The notes beneath the pieces were generated by a model. It was not told where the DNA came from. It saw only the letters and a program-made list of their open reading frames with translations, and ran no database searches. From Myxococcales bacterium (GTDB lineage: Bacteria; Myxococcota_A; Polyangia; Polyangiales; JAFGIB01), in NCBI GenBank assembly GCA_029880325.1, contig JAOUOP010000021.1, positions 54,363 to 118,362 on the forward strand: a stretch of 64,000 nucleotides of DNA, in the 5' to 3' direction. Shown here piece by piece: positions 1 to 9,569 of the stretch. Positions within the stretch are counted from its first letter, which is position 1. Every line of letters starts with the position of its first letter. The position numbers were made by a program, and so were the translations under genes.

Positions 1-933
1 AGGCGCGATCACCTCCGCCAGTCGATAGTAGAGGTCCTCCCGAAAGCGCCCGTCGTTGACCATGTCCTCGAGCCGGCGGTGGGTGGCGGCGATGACGCGC
101 ACGTCGACGGGCGTGGATTTGTTCGAGCCGATGCGCGTGACCTCGCGGCGCTCGAGCACGCGCAGGAGCTTGGGCTGCAGCTCCAGGGGCAGCTCACCGA
201 TTTCGTCGAGAAATACGCTGCCCTTGGCGGCCTCCTCGAAGGCCCCGGCGCGCGCCTCGTTGGCACCGGTGAAGGCGCCGCGCTGGTGACCGAAGAGCTT
301 GTCCTCGATGAACTGCGGCCCGACCGCCGCGCAGTCGATCACGATGAACGGTCCCTTGGCACGCTCGCTGTGTTGGTGGAGTGCCTGGGCGGCCAGTTCC
401 TTGCCCGTACCGGTTTCGCCCTGGATCAACACGGTGAGATTGCTGGGAGCGATCTTCTCAAGAAGGCCGAAGGTGCGGCGCATGGCCGGCGAGCGGCCGA
501 CCAGCTCACCGAACTCCTTCTTGCCGGAATGGACCGCAGCCACCCACTCCAGGGAGGACTCGAAGACGACCTCCGTCGACCCCACGGTGATCACGCTGCC
601 CGGGTCGAGCATGACCTCCAGGATGCGCATTCCCTTGACAAAGGTTCCGTTCTTGGAGCCCAGGTCCCTCAGAATGTAGCCCGCATCGGTGGCGACCACT
701 TCGCAGTGGCAGCGGCTGACGCGCCGGTCACGGGGCCGAAGGTCGTTGGATGAACCGGTGCCGATCGTCACGCGCTGTGCTTCGACGTCGCAGGCAAGTC
801 CCGCGCTGGGACCACGCTGTACGGCGAGGCGAATGCGGTGAGAGGGAAGATGGACGTACTTCTCGACACCGATGGTGTAGGTGGTTTCCGTCGTCGACGG
901 GGGAATCGAGGATAGGCGCTGTCGGATACTCAC
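1..933 (-). CDS. FHA-domain sigma54-dependent transcriptional activator (partial, runs off the left edge)
   Basis: Minus-strand reading frame open from a GTG at 933 to the window edge (311 codons seen, no stop). Residues about 35-125 form an FHA phosphothreonine-binding domain, with a typical LGSKNGTF stretch near 91-98. An AAA+ domain follows: Walker A GETGTGKE (172-179), sigma54-contacting loop GAFTGA (219-224), Walker B FLDEIGEL (241-248) and the sensor-type motif VRVIAATHR. These are the hallmarks of an enhancer-binding protein that remodels sigma54 RNA polymerase. No receiver domain precedes the AAA+ module, so control is probably through the FHA domain. The divergent neighbour is a protein kinase, a natural source of phosphothreonine signal (inference). 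The frame is closed by a TAA about 12 codons upstream of the GTG, and no ATG lies between, which is why GTG is chosen. The DNA-binding C-terminus lies outside the window. Confidence 0.9.
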   Translation of the reverse strand, partial: MSIRQRLSSIPPSTTETTYTIGVEKYVHLPSHRIRLAVQRGPSAGLACDVEAQRVTIGTGSSNDLRPRDRRVSRCHCEVVATDAGYILRDLGSKNGTFVKGMRILEVMLDPGSVITVGSTEVVFESSLEWVAAVHSGKKEFGELVGRSPAMRRTFGLLEKIAPSNLTVLIQGETGTGKELAAQALHQHSERAKGPFIVIDCAAVGPQFIEDKLFGHQRGAFTGANEARAGAFEEAAKGSVFLDEIGELPLELQPKLLRVLERREVTRIGSNKSTPVDVRVIAATHRRLEDMVNDGRFREDLYYRLAEVIAP

Positions 934-1262
934 GATGCAACGTACGAAGGGTAGGGCCGCAGAAGCTCGATCTTATGCGCAGTGAGCATATCACGCCAGC
1001 GCGCATTGGAGCTGCGGGCGGCATCCGACCTTTCCCGACAAGAGGCACCAAAGGCCCGAGCCCATCGGGCCGAGTGCCAAGTATCCGCCACAGGCTTTCG
1101 CAATGTGGAGAAGTATTTCCCGGGCGGACTTCATGCGAGAGTTCAATAGCCAAGAAACGTCTGATAAACTCAATGTTCGAAGTTAGAGTTCTCACAATCC
1201 GTGCAATGCGTGGGATCGGTGGGAGCCGGGGGGGGGCATCACCGTGACAACGCCACTGAGCC
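934..1262. promoter_or_regulatory. Divergent intergenic region between the FHA activator and the protein kinase
   Basis: About 330 bp separate two divergently read signalling genes and must hold both start regions. The stretch around 1140-1200 is visibly less GC-rich than the flanking genes. I see no convincing -35/-10 pair and no clear GG-N10-GC sigma54 site. Open frames across it lack the composition of real genes here. Confidence 0.4.
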
Positions 1263-4200
1263 GTGACGATGGATGAGAGCAAGTCAATTTCCGACGAGAT
1301 CACGCTCTCGCAGGCCGGCCAGCCCATCACGGGCGCCAGCATTCGTCCCGCCATTGCCGGCGAGCGGATCGCCCAGCGCTATCGTTTGCAGGCACCGATT
1401 GGGCAAGGTGGCCTGGGCTCGGTGCACCAAGCAGTCGATGAAGGCAAAGGCGTCACCGTCGCGATCAAGTTGCTGCGCCTGCGTAAGGGCCAGAACTTCG
1501 TGCACGCACGCACGCTTCTGGAGCGCGAGTACCACACGCTGCGGGAACTGGCCCATCCGTCGATCATCGAGGTCTACGACTACGGCTTCGACATCGACGG
1601 TCGACCCTACTACACGATGGAGCTGCTTTCGGGGCAGGACTTGCGCGAGTTGGCTCCCCTGCACTGGCGCGAGGTCTGTCGCCTGCTGATTCCGGTCGCA
1701 TCCTCACTGGCGGTGCTGCACTCGCGCAAGCTGCTGCACCGTGATGTCAGTGCACGCAATGTTCGCCGCACGGCAGACGGACAGGCCAAGTTGCTCGACT
1801 TCGGCTCCATGGGAAGCATCGGAGTCGCGAAGGAAGCCGTCGGCACGCCGCCGTACTTGGCTCCCGAGGCGGTTCATGGGCAGCCCCTGGACGCGCGTAC
1901 CGACCTCTACGCCTTCGGCGCGCTCTTGTATTTGATGCTGACCGGTCGCCATGCTTTTCCGGCCAACCGCGTCGCGCAGCTACGCGACCGCTGGCGCAGC
2001 CCGCTGATGGATCCGCGTCGTCTGGCCCGCGACATGCCCGAGGCGCTCGCCGAGCTGGTGGTGGCCCTGCTTGCGCTCGATCCCGCTTCGCGTCCAACCA
2101 GTGCAGCCGAGGTGATGGTTCGGCTCGGGGCCATCGCCGGTCTACCGACGCAAGAGGATCCGGCGGTCTATCGCGCCTACCTCACGACGCCGCGGCTGGT
2201 CGCCCGCGAACAGCAGCTGCTGCGCGTACGCAGGTTGCTCCTGCGAGCGCGCCGGGGACGCGGGGGTGGACTCTACATCGAAGCCGCGTCGGGACTGGGT
2301 CGCTCGCGTATGCTGGATGCTTGCATGCTCGAAGCGCAGTTGGCCGGGGGCATCGCCGTGCGTGCTGACATGGGCAATGGCGGCGACGCGGACTTCTCCA
2401 CCGTATTCGCGCTCGCAAGGCAGCTATGCGACGCCCTGCCCGATGCGCCGAGCCCTCCCGATCCGCCTGGGTCGCGGGCTGAGCCCGGTGCGCGCGCCGA
2501 GCTGCAGTCGGAGCTATTGGCCTGGCTTCTGCGGGTCAACCGCGATCGCCTGCTGGTGCTCTTGGTCGACGACTACCACGGCATCGACGAGGCCTCCGCC
2601 GCCCTGATCGCCACCTTGACCGACCGCGCCGAGCTGCACAATCTCGTGGTTGTCGTCACCGCCCAGGAGGCTGCAGCCCATACCAATGCGATGGCCTGGG
2701 AGGTCCTGACCCGTCGCGCGCGACCACTGCAGTTGCAGCCATTGTCTCGACCGCAGTGCGAGCGCCTGCTGACTTCGATCTTCGGGGAGGTGCCCCATGT
2801 ACGGCTGCTGTCGGCGCGGCTGCACGGCGCTTCAAAGGGCAATCCGCGCACGCTGATGGAACTGACCGAGCAGCTGGTGGACGCCGGGCTCGTCCACTAT
2901 GAAGCGGGCCACTGGGTGTTGCCCGACACGCTGGAAGAAATGACGCCCGACAGCGCGGTGCAGCGCGCCAGCGCCCAGGTTCGCGCGTTGTCGGCGCCGG
3001 CGCGCGATCTGGCGCACGCGCTTTCGCTGGCCCCCGATCTCACATTTGACCTCGCTGAATGCTCGCGGCTGTGCGACGCGCGTGATGCCGAGCTCTTCGC
3101 GGCCATCGAGGAGCTACTCCGGGTGCGCATCATCGCAAGGCAGGGCGGCAGCCATCGACTGGCCCACAACGGCTATAGCGCCGTCTTGCTCTCTGGCGGT
3201 GAGGCCGGGCGCGGAGCGCAAAGGCGTCTGGCCGAGGTGCTGCGGACGCGCGCGAACCCGATGCGCGCCGCGGTGCACTGGATGTCTGCGGGTGAGGAAC
3301 GCAAAGCGGTCGAGAGCTTACTCGAGGTGGCCGAACGCAGCTCGAGGGGGGGGCTCGAGGTGGCCGAGCTGGCTGTGGCGCTACGGTCCTCCGCGGTCGT
3401 TCGCAGCACACTTGACTCCGCGATCGAAGTCACCGACGACGAGCGAGAAAAGTTATTCTTGCGGCTTTTGATCGTGGATCTCGGGGTGCATGCTGGACCT
3501 GAACTACTCCGTTCACATCTGCCAAAGCTGCTAGAACGACTGGCACATGACTGCGGGTTGAGCGACTACTGCACGCTCGAGGGCGACGACCGTCTGCAGA
3601 GGTCACTGGCCGCCGCGCAGGCTCGCTTCGACGCCCAGGGCGATGACGCGGGTCTCGTCGCTCCCGCCGAGGCCATGCGGCTGCTTACGCGCGTCTGTCT
3701 CGCGTCGGCCCAGAGTTCGGTGCGTTGGTTCGACTACGAGATCATCAACATGGTTCCAAGCCTTCAGCCGCTGTCGGGCCTGTCGCCCGGTCTGTGGGTG
3801 GCCCAGCAGATGCTTGAAGCCAGCCGTCATGTGATCGCCGCTCGCTACGATGCTTCCTGCGAGTGCTACCGCAGGGCCCTCGAAAGGCTCTCGCAACCCG
3901 ATCGCGCAGGTCTCGATGTGGCCGCACATACCGGCTTGGAGCTTTGGGCTCGCACGGGGTTGGGCTTGGTGATCGCGGGGTGGAGTGCACCGTCGGCGTT
4001 GATCCACGCCGACCATCTCGACGCCTCACCCCACGGGCGCGTGCTGGCCTGTCATATTCGCGCCCTCTACAACATGAGTCGCGGCGATAGCGAATCGGCT
4101 GAAGGCTGGGAGCGGCAGGCCGAGTTGCTGGAGATCCAGCGGGCGCCGACCGAACTTACGGCTCGGCGTCAGGTGCATCCCCAACTCATTTTCGGCGCCT

Positions 4201-5279
4201 ACTCCGAAGACCTGATGGGCATCAAGCAAACCCTCGGGAGCGTTCGCGAGATGGCCCAGCAAGCGCCGGCCTGGCGGCCCATTTTGCGTTTTGCCGAGGC
4301 CTCCTACGACCACCTCCGTGGTGACCAGGAGAGCGCGCTCAAGTACTACGATGAAGCGCTCGAGCTGGCGCTACCGGGACGCCATCCGACCTGGCCCATG
4401 ATCTGCGAGCGCAAGTTGTGGCTTCTGCTTGAGCTCGATCGGCTCGAGGACGTGATCGCGCAGGGCGATGAGGCGCTGCGGCATTGTGATCGGGAGGGCA
4501 TCGCGCGCTGGATGGTCAAACCCGTCGCCATCGCGCACGCTCTGCGCGCCGAGCATGCGCAGGCCACCCAACTCGCCGACGAGGAAATCGCCCGCTGGGA
4601 AGACCTCGGGGGACGCGGCTTGCACATGGGTCGTGCCTACGAGACTCGCGCACGAGTGGCGCTTTATGCCGATGACGGCGAGGGCTTTGGAAAATACGCG
4701 GCCCTGTGCGCGCAGCATTTCTTGTTCGGCGGTCATTCGCGCTTGCACCTGCGTTATGACCGCCTACTCGATGAGGCTCGCCGGCATGGACTGAAGGCGG
4801 AGCACCTCAACGGCAATGCGCAGGCCCAGGCCGAGCGCGCCAATATTCGCGCGAAGCTCGTGGGCTGCGGCGGGAGCGACGAGCGTACGCAGGTGGCGTT
4901 GAAGCTATTGCTCGAAGCCTCCGGACTGCGCCATGGCGTCCTGTATCGCGTGGACTCCGACTCCGTGAGGCAGCTGGCGGCCAATTGCAGTGTGCCGGCG
5001 GGCATGGTCGACTTCGTGCGGCTCTATGCGAAGCCGGAACTCGAAGAAAGTACGACCCTGACGCAGCCCGAAGAGCCGGAGGTGTTCGAGGCAGAAGACG
5101 CAACTTTTCAGCCGGTCTTGCTCAGTGCCATCATTGACGAAGAGTTGATTGTGGTCGGCGTCTTGATGTTGGCAAAGGAGGGCAACAGGGGGCGACAACT
5201 CTCGTCGGGTGTGCTGCATACCGTGGCGACGACCCTGGCCGAAGCGGGCGACTTCGCCTCGCTCAAGGCCGCGATCTGA
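1263..5279 (+). CDS. Large protein kinase with ATPase-like and helical-repeat regions and a GAF-like C-terminus
   Basis: 1338-aa cytoplasmic signalling protein; GTG 1263 or ATG 1269 (two codons later) may be the start. The kinase domain spans about 40-290: glycine loop GQGGLGSV, catalytic Lys in VAIKLL (69), catalytic loop HRDVSARN (159-166), DFG (179-181) and APE (200-202). The catalytic loop lacks the usual Lys of Ser/Thr kinases (HRDLKPxN). Residues about 310-560 resemble the AAA/NACHT-like module common after myxobacterial kinases, but its P-loop reads SGLGRSR, with Arg for the usual Lys. The acidic Walker B-like LLVLLVDDYHG is present. Helical repeats follow, and the last ~130 residues look GAF-like. 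It is divergent from an FHA activator and convergent (16 bp) with a histidine kinase, suggesting a local signalling module. Substrate unknown. Confidence 0.9.
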   Translation: MTMDESKSISDEITLSQAGQPITGASIRPAIAGERIAQRYRLQAPIGQGGLGSVHQAVDEGKGVTVAIKLLRLRKGQNFVHARTLLEREYHTLRELAHPSIIEVYDYGFDIDGRPYYTMELLSGQDLRELAPLHWREVCRLLIPVASSLAVLHSRKLLHRDVSARNVRRTADGQAKLLDFGSMGSIGVAKEAVGTPPYLAPEAVHGQPLDARTDLYAFGALLYLMLTGRHAFPANRVAQLRDRWRSPLMDPRRLARDMPEALAELVVALLALDPASRPTSAAEVMVRLGAIAGLPTQEDPAVYRAYLTTPRLVAREQQLLRVRRLLLRARRGRGGGLYIEAASGLGRSRMLDACMLEAQLAGGIAVRADMGNGGDADFSTVFALARQLCDALPDAPSPPDPPGSRAEPGARAELQSELLAWLLRVNRDRLLVLLVDDYHGIDEASAALIATLTDRAELHNLVVVVTAQEAAAHTNAMAWEVLTRRARPLQLQPLSRPQCERLLTSIFGEVPHVRLLSARLHGASKGNPRTLMELTEQLVDAGLVHYEAGHWVLPDTLEEMTPDSAVQRASAQVRALSAPARDLAHALSLAPDLTFDLAECSRLCDARDAELFAAIEELLRVRIIARQGGSHRLAHNGYSAVLLSGGEAGRGAQRRLAEVLRTRANPMRAAVHWMSAGEERKAVESLLEVAERSSRGGLEVAELAVALRSSAVVRSTLDSAIEVTDDEREKLFLRLLIVDLGVHAGPELLRSHLPKLLERLAHDCGLSDYCTLEGDDRLQRSLAAAQARFDAQGDDAGLVAPAEAMRLLTRVCLASAQSSVRWFDYEIINMVPSLQPLSGLSPGLWVAQQMLEASRHVIAARYDASCECYRRALERLSQPDRAGLDVAAHTGLELWARTGLGLVIAGWSAPSALIHADHLDASPHGRVLACHIRALYNMSRGDSESAEGWERQAELLEIQRAPTELTARRQVHPQLIFGAYSEDLMGIKQTLGSVREMAQQAPAWRPILRFAEASYDHLRGDQESALKYYDEALELALPGRHPTWPMICERKLWLLLELDRLEDVIAQGDEALRHCDREGIARWMVKPVAIAHALRAEHAQATQLADEEIARWEDLGGRGLHMGRAYETRARVALYADDGEGFGKYAALCAQHFLFGGHSRLHLRYDRLLDEARRHGLKAEHLNGNAQAQAERANIRAKLVGCGGSDERTQVALKLLLEASGLRHGVLYRVDSDSVRQLAANCSVPAGMVDFVRLYAKPELEESTTLTQPEEPEVFEAEDATFQPVLLSAIIDEELIVVGVLMLAKEGNRGRQLSSGVLHTVATTLAEAGDFASLKAAI

Positions 5280-5295
5280 CGCGGCCATCTTGGCT

Positions 5296-6798
5296 TCAGC
5301 GACAGCCGCCATGCGCACCGCCTCCATTAAAGTCCTCCGTGGCCGCTCGTCTGGCGCCGCGCAATGCCCCGGCCACGGACTCGAGCAATTTGCCTGGCAA
5401 GAAGGGCTTGGCGAGATGAACCGTGTCTTCGGGTACGGGGTTTTGTTTGCAGTCGAGGGCGGCATTCGAGAGCAGGACCAGCCCTGCACCGTCTCGCAGA
5501 CCGCGATGGGCCTGTGCCAGGGCGGTCGTCCAGCTGTCCTCGGACGCCACAAACAGGCCCGGCGACAGCGCCTCGACCCCCAGGATGTCCAGTGCGGTGG
5601 CTGCGTCTCCGATCGACAGGACCCTGTGCCCCTCGGCGCGTAGGATACCCACGATCAGTTTTCGCAGCAGCGGGTCGTGCTCGACAACCAGGGCCGTCAC
5701 CCGGCGCGGTGCCGCGGTCGGGACGCCGCTGAGGGAGGGCGCGGTCGAAGCGGTCGGTCGGCCGTCCCCCTGGTAGAGGGGCCACTCGATCTCGAATTCG
5801 GTGCCGCGCTTCATCTCGCTCTGCAGCCGGATCGTGCCCCCGCTGTCGCCAACGATCTCGTGCACCGTCGCCAGGCCGAGCCCCGTGCCCACGCCCGGAG
5901 CCTTGGTCGTGAAAAACGGTTCGAAGACCCGCGCGCGGGTCTCTTCATCCATGCCCTCGCCATTGTCGCGCACCAAAAGCCGCACCCACGGGCGTTGCTT
6001 GGCGTCGTTGACCGTTGTGGTGGAGATACTGACGACCCCACCCGATGGCATGGCGTCGCGGGCATTGACCGCCAGGTTGAGCAGCACTTGTCCGAGCTGG
6101 ACGGGGTCGATTTCGACCAGTTGCTCTTCTGCAGACAGCTCGAGCCTCAGTTGCACTTCACGCCCCAGCAGGGGGTCGACGATGCGCACCAGGTCCCGGA
6201 TGGCCGCATTGACTTCCAGCGGAGTCGGCGTGGCCGGGCGGGTTTGAGCGAAGCTCAGAACCTGGCGGATCAGCGCCGAAGCCTGGTCGCTGGCGTCGAC
6301 GATGGCCAAGCAGGCGTCCTGGTCGCGCTCGTTGCTGGCGCGTCGGCGAAGGACGTCGGCGTAGCCGCGAATCACGGTCAAGAGATTGTTGAAGTCGTGG
6401 CTGATGCCACCGAGCAGGCGCCCCAGGGCGCTGAGATTGCGCTCCCGTTGCGACGCTTCGAGCAGGCGGCGCCCGGCTTCGCCCACCTGCCTTTCAGTCT
6501 TGAACAGGGCTGCTGATCGAACCACCAGCGCGTAGCCGAGGAAGATCAGCGGGGCTGCGATCACGATGCGGACCCAGAAATGGGTCGTCTGGACCGTTTC
6601 CGAACCCGGGGAGGCGCCCAGCAGTACCCAGAGCACCGCGCTCGCGGTCAAGACCGCGAGCGCGGCATCCAGGCTGCGCGCGTACAGGGAAGTGCGCGCG
6701 TGCCAACCACGGCTCGACCGGGGTCGGTCGGAGCTGCTCCCGTTGTCGGCGGCCGATGGCCGTCGCTTCTCGTTCACCACGGAACCGTAGCAAAGCAA
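5296..6798 (-). CDS. Membrane hybrid histidine kinase with degenerate receiver domain
   Basis: 500 aa. Two hydrophobic segments (about 43-62 and 74-93) place it in the inner membrane with almost no periplasmic domain. HisKA carries the phosphoacceptor His in GGISHDFNNLL (H134). The HATPase has the N box (LNLAVNARDAM), G1 (DNGEGMDEE), F box (FEPFFTTKAPG) and G2 (GTGLGLATV). The C-terminal receiver-like domain keeps the acidic pair (VVEHD) and the signalling Lys (HLAKPF). The phosphorylatable Asp is not where it should be: the expected LLxxD strand reads GLFVAS, so Ser appears to replace it. The kinase core is typical, so autophosphorylation is likely, but the receiver probably cannot accept phosphate. 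No cognate regulator is adjacent apart from the kinase and FHA activator on the other side. An ATG a few codons into the frame (MLCYGSVVNEK) is the first start available. Confidence 0.9.
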   Translation of the reverse strand: MLCYGSVVNEKRRPSAADNGSSSDRPRSSRGWHARTSLYARSLDAALAVLTASAVLWVLLGASPGSETVQTTHFWVRIVIAAPLIFLGYALVVRSAALFKTERQVGEAGRRLLEASQRERNLSALGRLLGGISHDFNNLLTVIRGYADVLRRRASNERDQDACLAIVDASDQASALIRQVLSFAQTRPATPTPLEVNAAIRDLVRIVDPLLGREVQLRLELSAEEQLVEIDPVQLGQVLLNLAVNARDAMPSGGVVSISTTTVNDAKQRPWVRLLVRDNGEGMDEETRARVFEPFFTTKAPGVGTGLGLATVHEIVGDSGGTIRLQSEMKRGTEFEIEWPLYQGDGRPTASTAPSLSGVPTAAPRRVTALVVEHDPLLRKLIVGILRAEGHRVLSIGDAATALDILGVEALSPGLFVASEDSWTTALAQAHRGLRDGAGLVLLSNAALDCKQNPVPEDTVHLAKPFLPGKLLESVAGALRGARRAATEDFNGGGAHGGCR

Positions 6799-7059
6799 GT
6801 GCCGTGCCAGTTGGCGCGCGGCTGGGGACGGTTTCCGCGCCGAGTGCCCGGGGCGATTGCCGAAGGCTGCACCTGGGCGGCCGATGTTCTTGTAACTACA
6901 GGGATTTCTCGCGAACCAGTCAGAGCCGGAGGGGCTGACGGCCCGGGCTTGACGGGGGCAAGCGGGCGACTTCTGCCGCTCCGGGGCCCCTGCTCGGCAC
7001 CCAACGGGTTCCGCGCGGAACCGTTTTGGTTCCGGTGGCGCGTCCGACGCGCTCCCGAA

Positions 7060-7659
7060 TCAGCCCTCGGGCGCCTCGACCACGATGGTGTCGGCGATCA
7101 GGTCGTGGACGCAGCGGGTTTCGTTGCCGAAGATCCACAGGGAGTCGACCAGGCCGAAAAAGCCGCCGAGTATCGGCACCACGCCGATCAGCATCGGCAC
7201 GCCGTTGCGCGCGAAGATGATGCGGGGGGTGCTGGCGCGGCTGCCGTCGGCGCGCACGACTTTCATCTTCATCAAGCGCTTGCCAATCGACTGGCCCCGG
7301 GTGTGCACGCCGCGGAGGTTGAGGCCGAGCACCGCTACGGTGGTCAGGCCCCCCACGACCATCAACACCACCTCGAGCCCACCCAGTTCTTCAGACAGCA
7401 CCGCTGCCATTGCGGCCGTGTACATCGGAACCGTGACCAGGATGCTGTCGATGATGGCCGCGCCCAGGCGTCTGCCGGGCGTGGACTTCACCGGCAGCGT
7501 GGAGACACAGGCCCCGCAGAAGCTCTGCCCCGCCACTTCGTGGCTACAGGCCTGGCAGGCGTAGCTTCCGCAGCGGGCGCAAAGCGAGCCGGCCAACGTT
7601 TCGGGATGGGCGGCGCAGCGCGCGCCCTCCGGCAGTGAATTCGCAAGAACTTCGGTCAT
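7060..7659 (-). CDS. RDD-family membrane protein with N-terminal zinc-binding (B-box-like) motif
   Basis: 199 aa from the ATG at 7659 (MTEVLANS); a GTG/ATG-rich extension to 7689 is possible but less likely. The N-terminus (about 15-50) has Cys/His pairs spaced as in a B-box or double zinc ribbon (CxxH, CxxC, CxxC, CxxC). An RDD domain follows with three hydrophobic segments and the family's Arg-Asp start (GRRLGAAIIDSILV) plus QSIGKRLMKMKVV. RDD proteins are inner-membrane proteins of mostly unknown role, some linked to ion transport. The gene stands alone on the minus strand between a histidine kinase and a helicase. Confidence 0.82.
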   Translation of the reverse strand: MTEVLANSLPEGARCAAHPETLAGSLCARCGSYACQACSHEVAGQSFCGACVSTLPVKSTPGRRLGAAIIDSILVTVPMYTAAMAAVLSEELGGLEVVLMVVGGLTTVAVLGLNLRGVHTRGQSIGKRLMKMKVVRADGSRASTPRIIFARNGVPMLIGVVPILGGFFGLVDSLWIFGNETRCVHDLIADTIVVEAPEG

Positions 7660-7935
7660 CGAATGTCCGCGCGACCCCGCGCCCTCCACTAAGTATCGTC
7701 ATGGTCCGTAGCGATTGCAAGCGCCCCGGGCAGCCGCTGGACCCCGGGTCCGTGCCGGGCAGCTGGCCTTTCCGGCCGGCGAGCGGGCCCAGGGGCGGCG
7801 TGCGGCCGCCGGGATGAGCCAAGGCGCGCCGACTTGCGCGGGCGACCCGATCGCGCTACGCCCCCTGCCCTTGCCGATCGCCCAGCGAGCCGAAGTCTCT
7901 CGTTCGCTGCTTTGCACGGCTGATTCGGGGCCAAG

Positions 7936-9507
7936 CTGACCCAACCAGATCCCTTCGCGGGCATCGATACCCGCATTTGCAACGCGCTGCGCCGGCGCGG
8001 CTTCGAGGCGCTCACCCCTGTGCAGCAGGCGGTGCTCGAGCAGGACTGCGCCGGCCGCGACCTTCGCGTGTCGTCGACCACCGGCTCGGGCAAGACCGTC
8101 GCCCTGGGGCTCGTCTTCGCAGAGGACCTGATGAAGATAGCGGACGGCGGCCCATCGGCCCCCCCTGTAGATCCCCCTGGTCCCCCCGCTGCAGACCCCC
8201 TCGTAGACCCCCCTGGGGGCCGCGCCGGCCCCGGTCCGCGCGCCCTGGTGATCACGCCCACGCGGGAGCTTGCCAACCAGGTGCGCGACGAGCTGGACTG
8301 GCTCTACCGCGACGTGCGCGGGCTCGAAGTGCAGGCGGTGACCGGCGGCACCTCGGTGATGCAGGAGCGGCGCAACCTGGCACGCGATCCGATGGTGCTG
8401 GTCGGCACGCCCGGCCGCCTGGTCGACCACATGGGCAGCGGTGCCCTGTGCCTGCACCGGCTGCGGCACGTGATCCTGGACGAGGCCGACCAGATGCTCG
8501 ACCTGGGCTTCCGCGACGAGCTCGACACCATCGTGGCGGCGCTGCCCGAGAGCCGCAGCGCGCACCTGGTCTCGGCCACCTTCCCGCGGCAGGTGGCCAG
8601 GCTCGCCGACAGCTTCCAGCGCGACGCGCTGCGAGTCGAGGGCTCCACGCCCGGCGAAGCCAACCCGGACATCGAGCACATCGTCCATGTGGTGCACGCA
8701 GACCAGCGCTACGGCGCCATCGTCAACACGCTCCTGCTCTGCCCCGAGGCCCGCTGCCTGCTGTTCGTACGCCGGCGCCGGGACGCATCCGAAGTCGCCG
8801 AGATGCTCGCCAGCGACGGCTTCGCGGCGCTTCCGCTCAGCGGCGAGCTGCCCCAGGCCCAGCGCACCCGCACGCTCAACGCCTTTCGCAATGGCACCAT
8901 CGCCGTGCTGGTCGCTACGGATGTGGCCGCCCGCGGCATCGACGTGCCCGACGTGCCGCTGGTGATCCACGGCGACCTGCCGGAGGACGGCGAGTGTCTC
9001 ACCCACCGCAGCGGGCGCACCGGCCGGGCCGGCCGCAGCGGCCGCAGCATCCTGCTTTCGCCACCGGGCGCCGTGCGTCGGGTGCAGTGGTTGCTAGAGA
9101 GCGCCAAGGTGGAGGCCAAGTGGGGGCCGGTTCCGACGCCCCATCAGATCCGTCGGGCCGCTGCCCGCGAGCTGCGCCGCGAGCTGCACGAGCGCCTCGA
9201 CTCGCAGTCACCGCCGCCAGCGCAGCTGGAATACGCCCAGCGCCTGCTCGAGCAGCGCGATGCGGCCCAGGTGGTGGCAACGCTGCTGGAACAGGCGCAG
9301 CCCAGGCTCTCGCGTGAACCCTTCGATGTGACGCCGCTGCGCGCCCGCTTCGATGAGCGCCGCGAGGAGCGCCGCGACGAGCGACAGGCACGCAAACCAC
9401 AGCGCAAGCCCCCTGCGGGACGCCGCCCCCCCAAGCCCAAGCCCAAGCCCAAGCCCCCGCCCAAGCGCGGTCAGCGCGGCCCGCGGCCGGTCGCGGGCAG
9501 GGCCTGA
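7936..9507 (+). CDS. DEAD-box RNA helicase (no canonical start codon at the expected N-terminus)
   Basis: Clear DEAD-box helicase: motif I TTGSGKT, Ia PTRELANQ, GG/TPGR motifs, II LDEADQM, III SATF, and VI HRSGRTGRAGR. The N-terminal F-x-Q motif (GFEALTPVQQ) is encoded upstream of the first usable start (GTG 8020), which would delete the Phe and Pro of the Q-motif. The frame stays open back to a TGA at 7921 and contains no ATG/GTG/TTG, only CTG at 7936 or ATT codons. I place the start at CTG 7936 (523 aa), immediately followed by TQPDPFAGID. An insert of Pro/Asp repeats (near 8150-8225) lies between motifs I and Ia, and the C-terminus is a basic KPKPKPKPPPKRGQ tail expected to bind RNA. Likely roles are RNA unwinding in ribosome assembly or mRNA decay; no closer assignment is possible. 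Confidence 0.85.
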   Translation: MTQPDPFAGIDTRICNALRRRGFEALTPVQQAVLEQDCAGRDLRVSSTTGSGKTVALGLVFAEDLMKIADGGPSAPPVDPPGPPAADPLVDPPGGRAGPGPRALVITPTRELANQVRDELDWLYRDVRGLEVQAVTGGTSVMQERRNLARDPMVLVGTPGRLVDHMGSGALCLHRLRHVILDEADQMLDLGFRDELDTIVAALPESRSAHLVSATFPRQVARLADSFQRDALRVEGSTPGEANPDIEHIVHVVHADQRYGAIVNTLLLCPEARCLLFVRRRRDASEVAEMLASDGFAALPLSGELPQAQRTRTLNAFRNGTIAVLVATDVAARGIDVPDVPLVIHGDLPEDGECLTHRSGRTGRAGRSGRSILLSPPGAVRRVQWLLESAKVEAKWGPVPTPHQIRRAAARELRRELHERLDSQSPPPAQLEYAQRLLEQRDAAQVVATLLEQAQPRLSREPFDVTPLRARFDERREERRDERQARKPQRKPPAGRRPPKPKPKPKPPPKRGQRGPRPVAGRA

Positions 9508-9569
9508 AGTCAGCGCGGCTTGCACGGGGGGCCCTCGCGTTCGGCGGCGGTCTTTGACGGCACGCGCCG

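Noticed and set aside
728..1354. 208-codon minus frame across the FHA start region
   Set aside because: Overlaps both the true FHA-activator frame and the kinase start; no domain and no coding bias.
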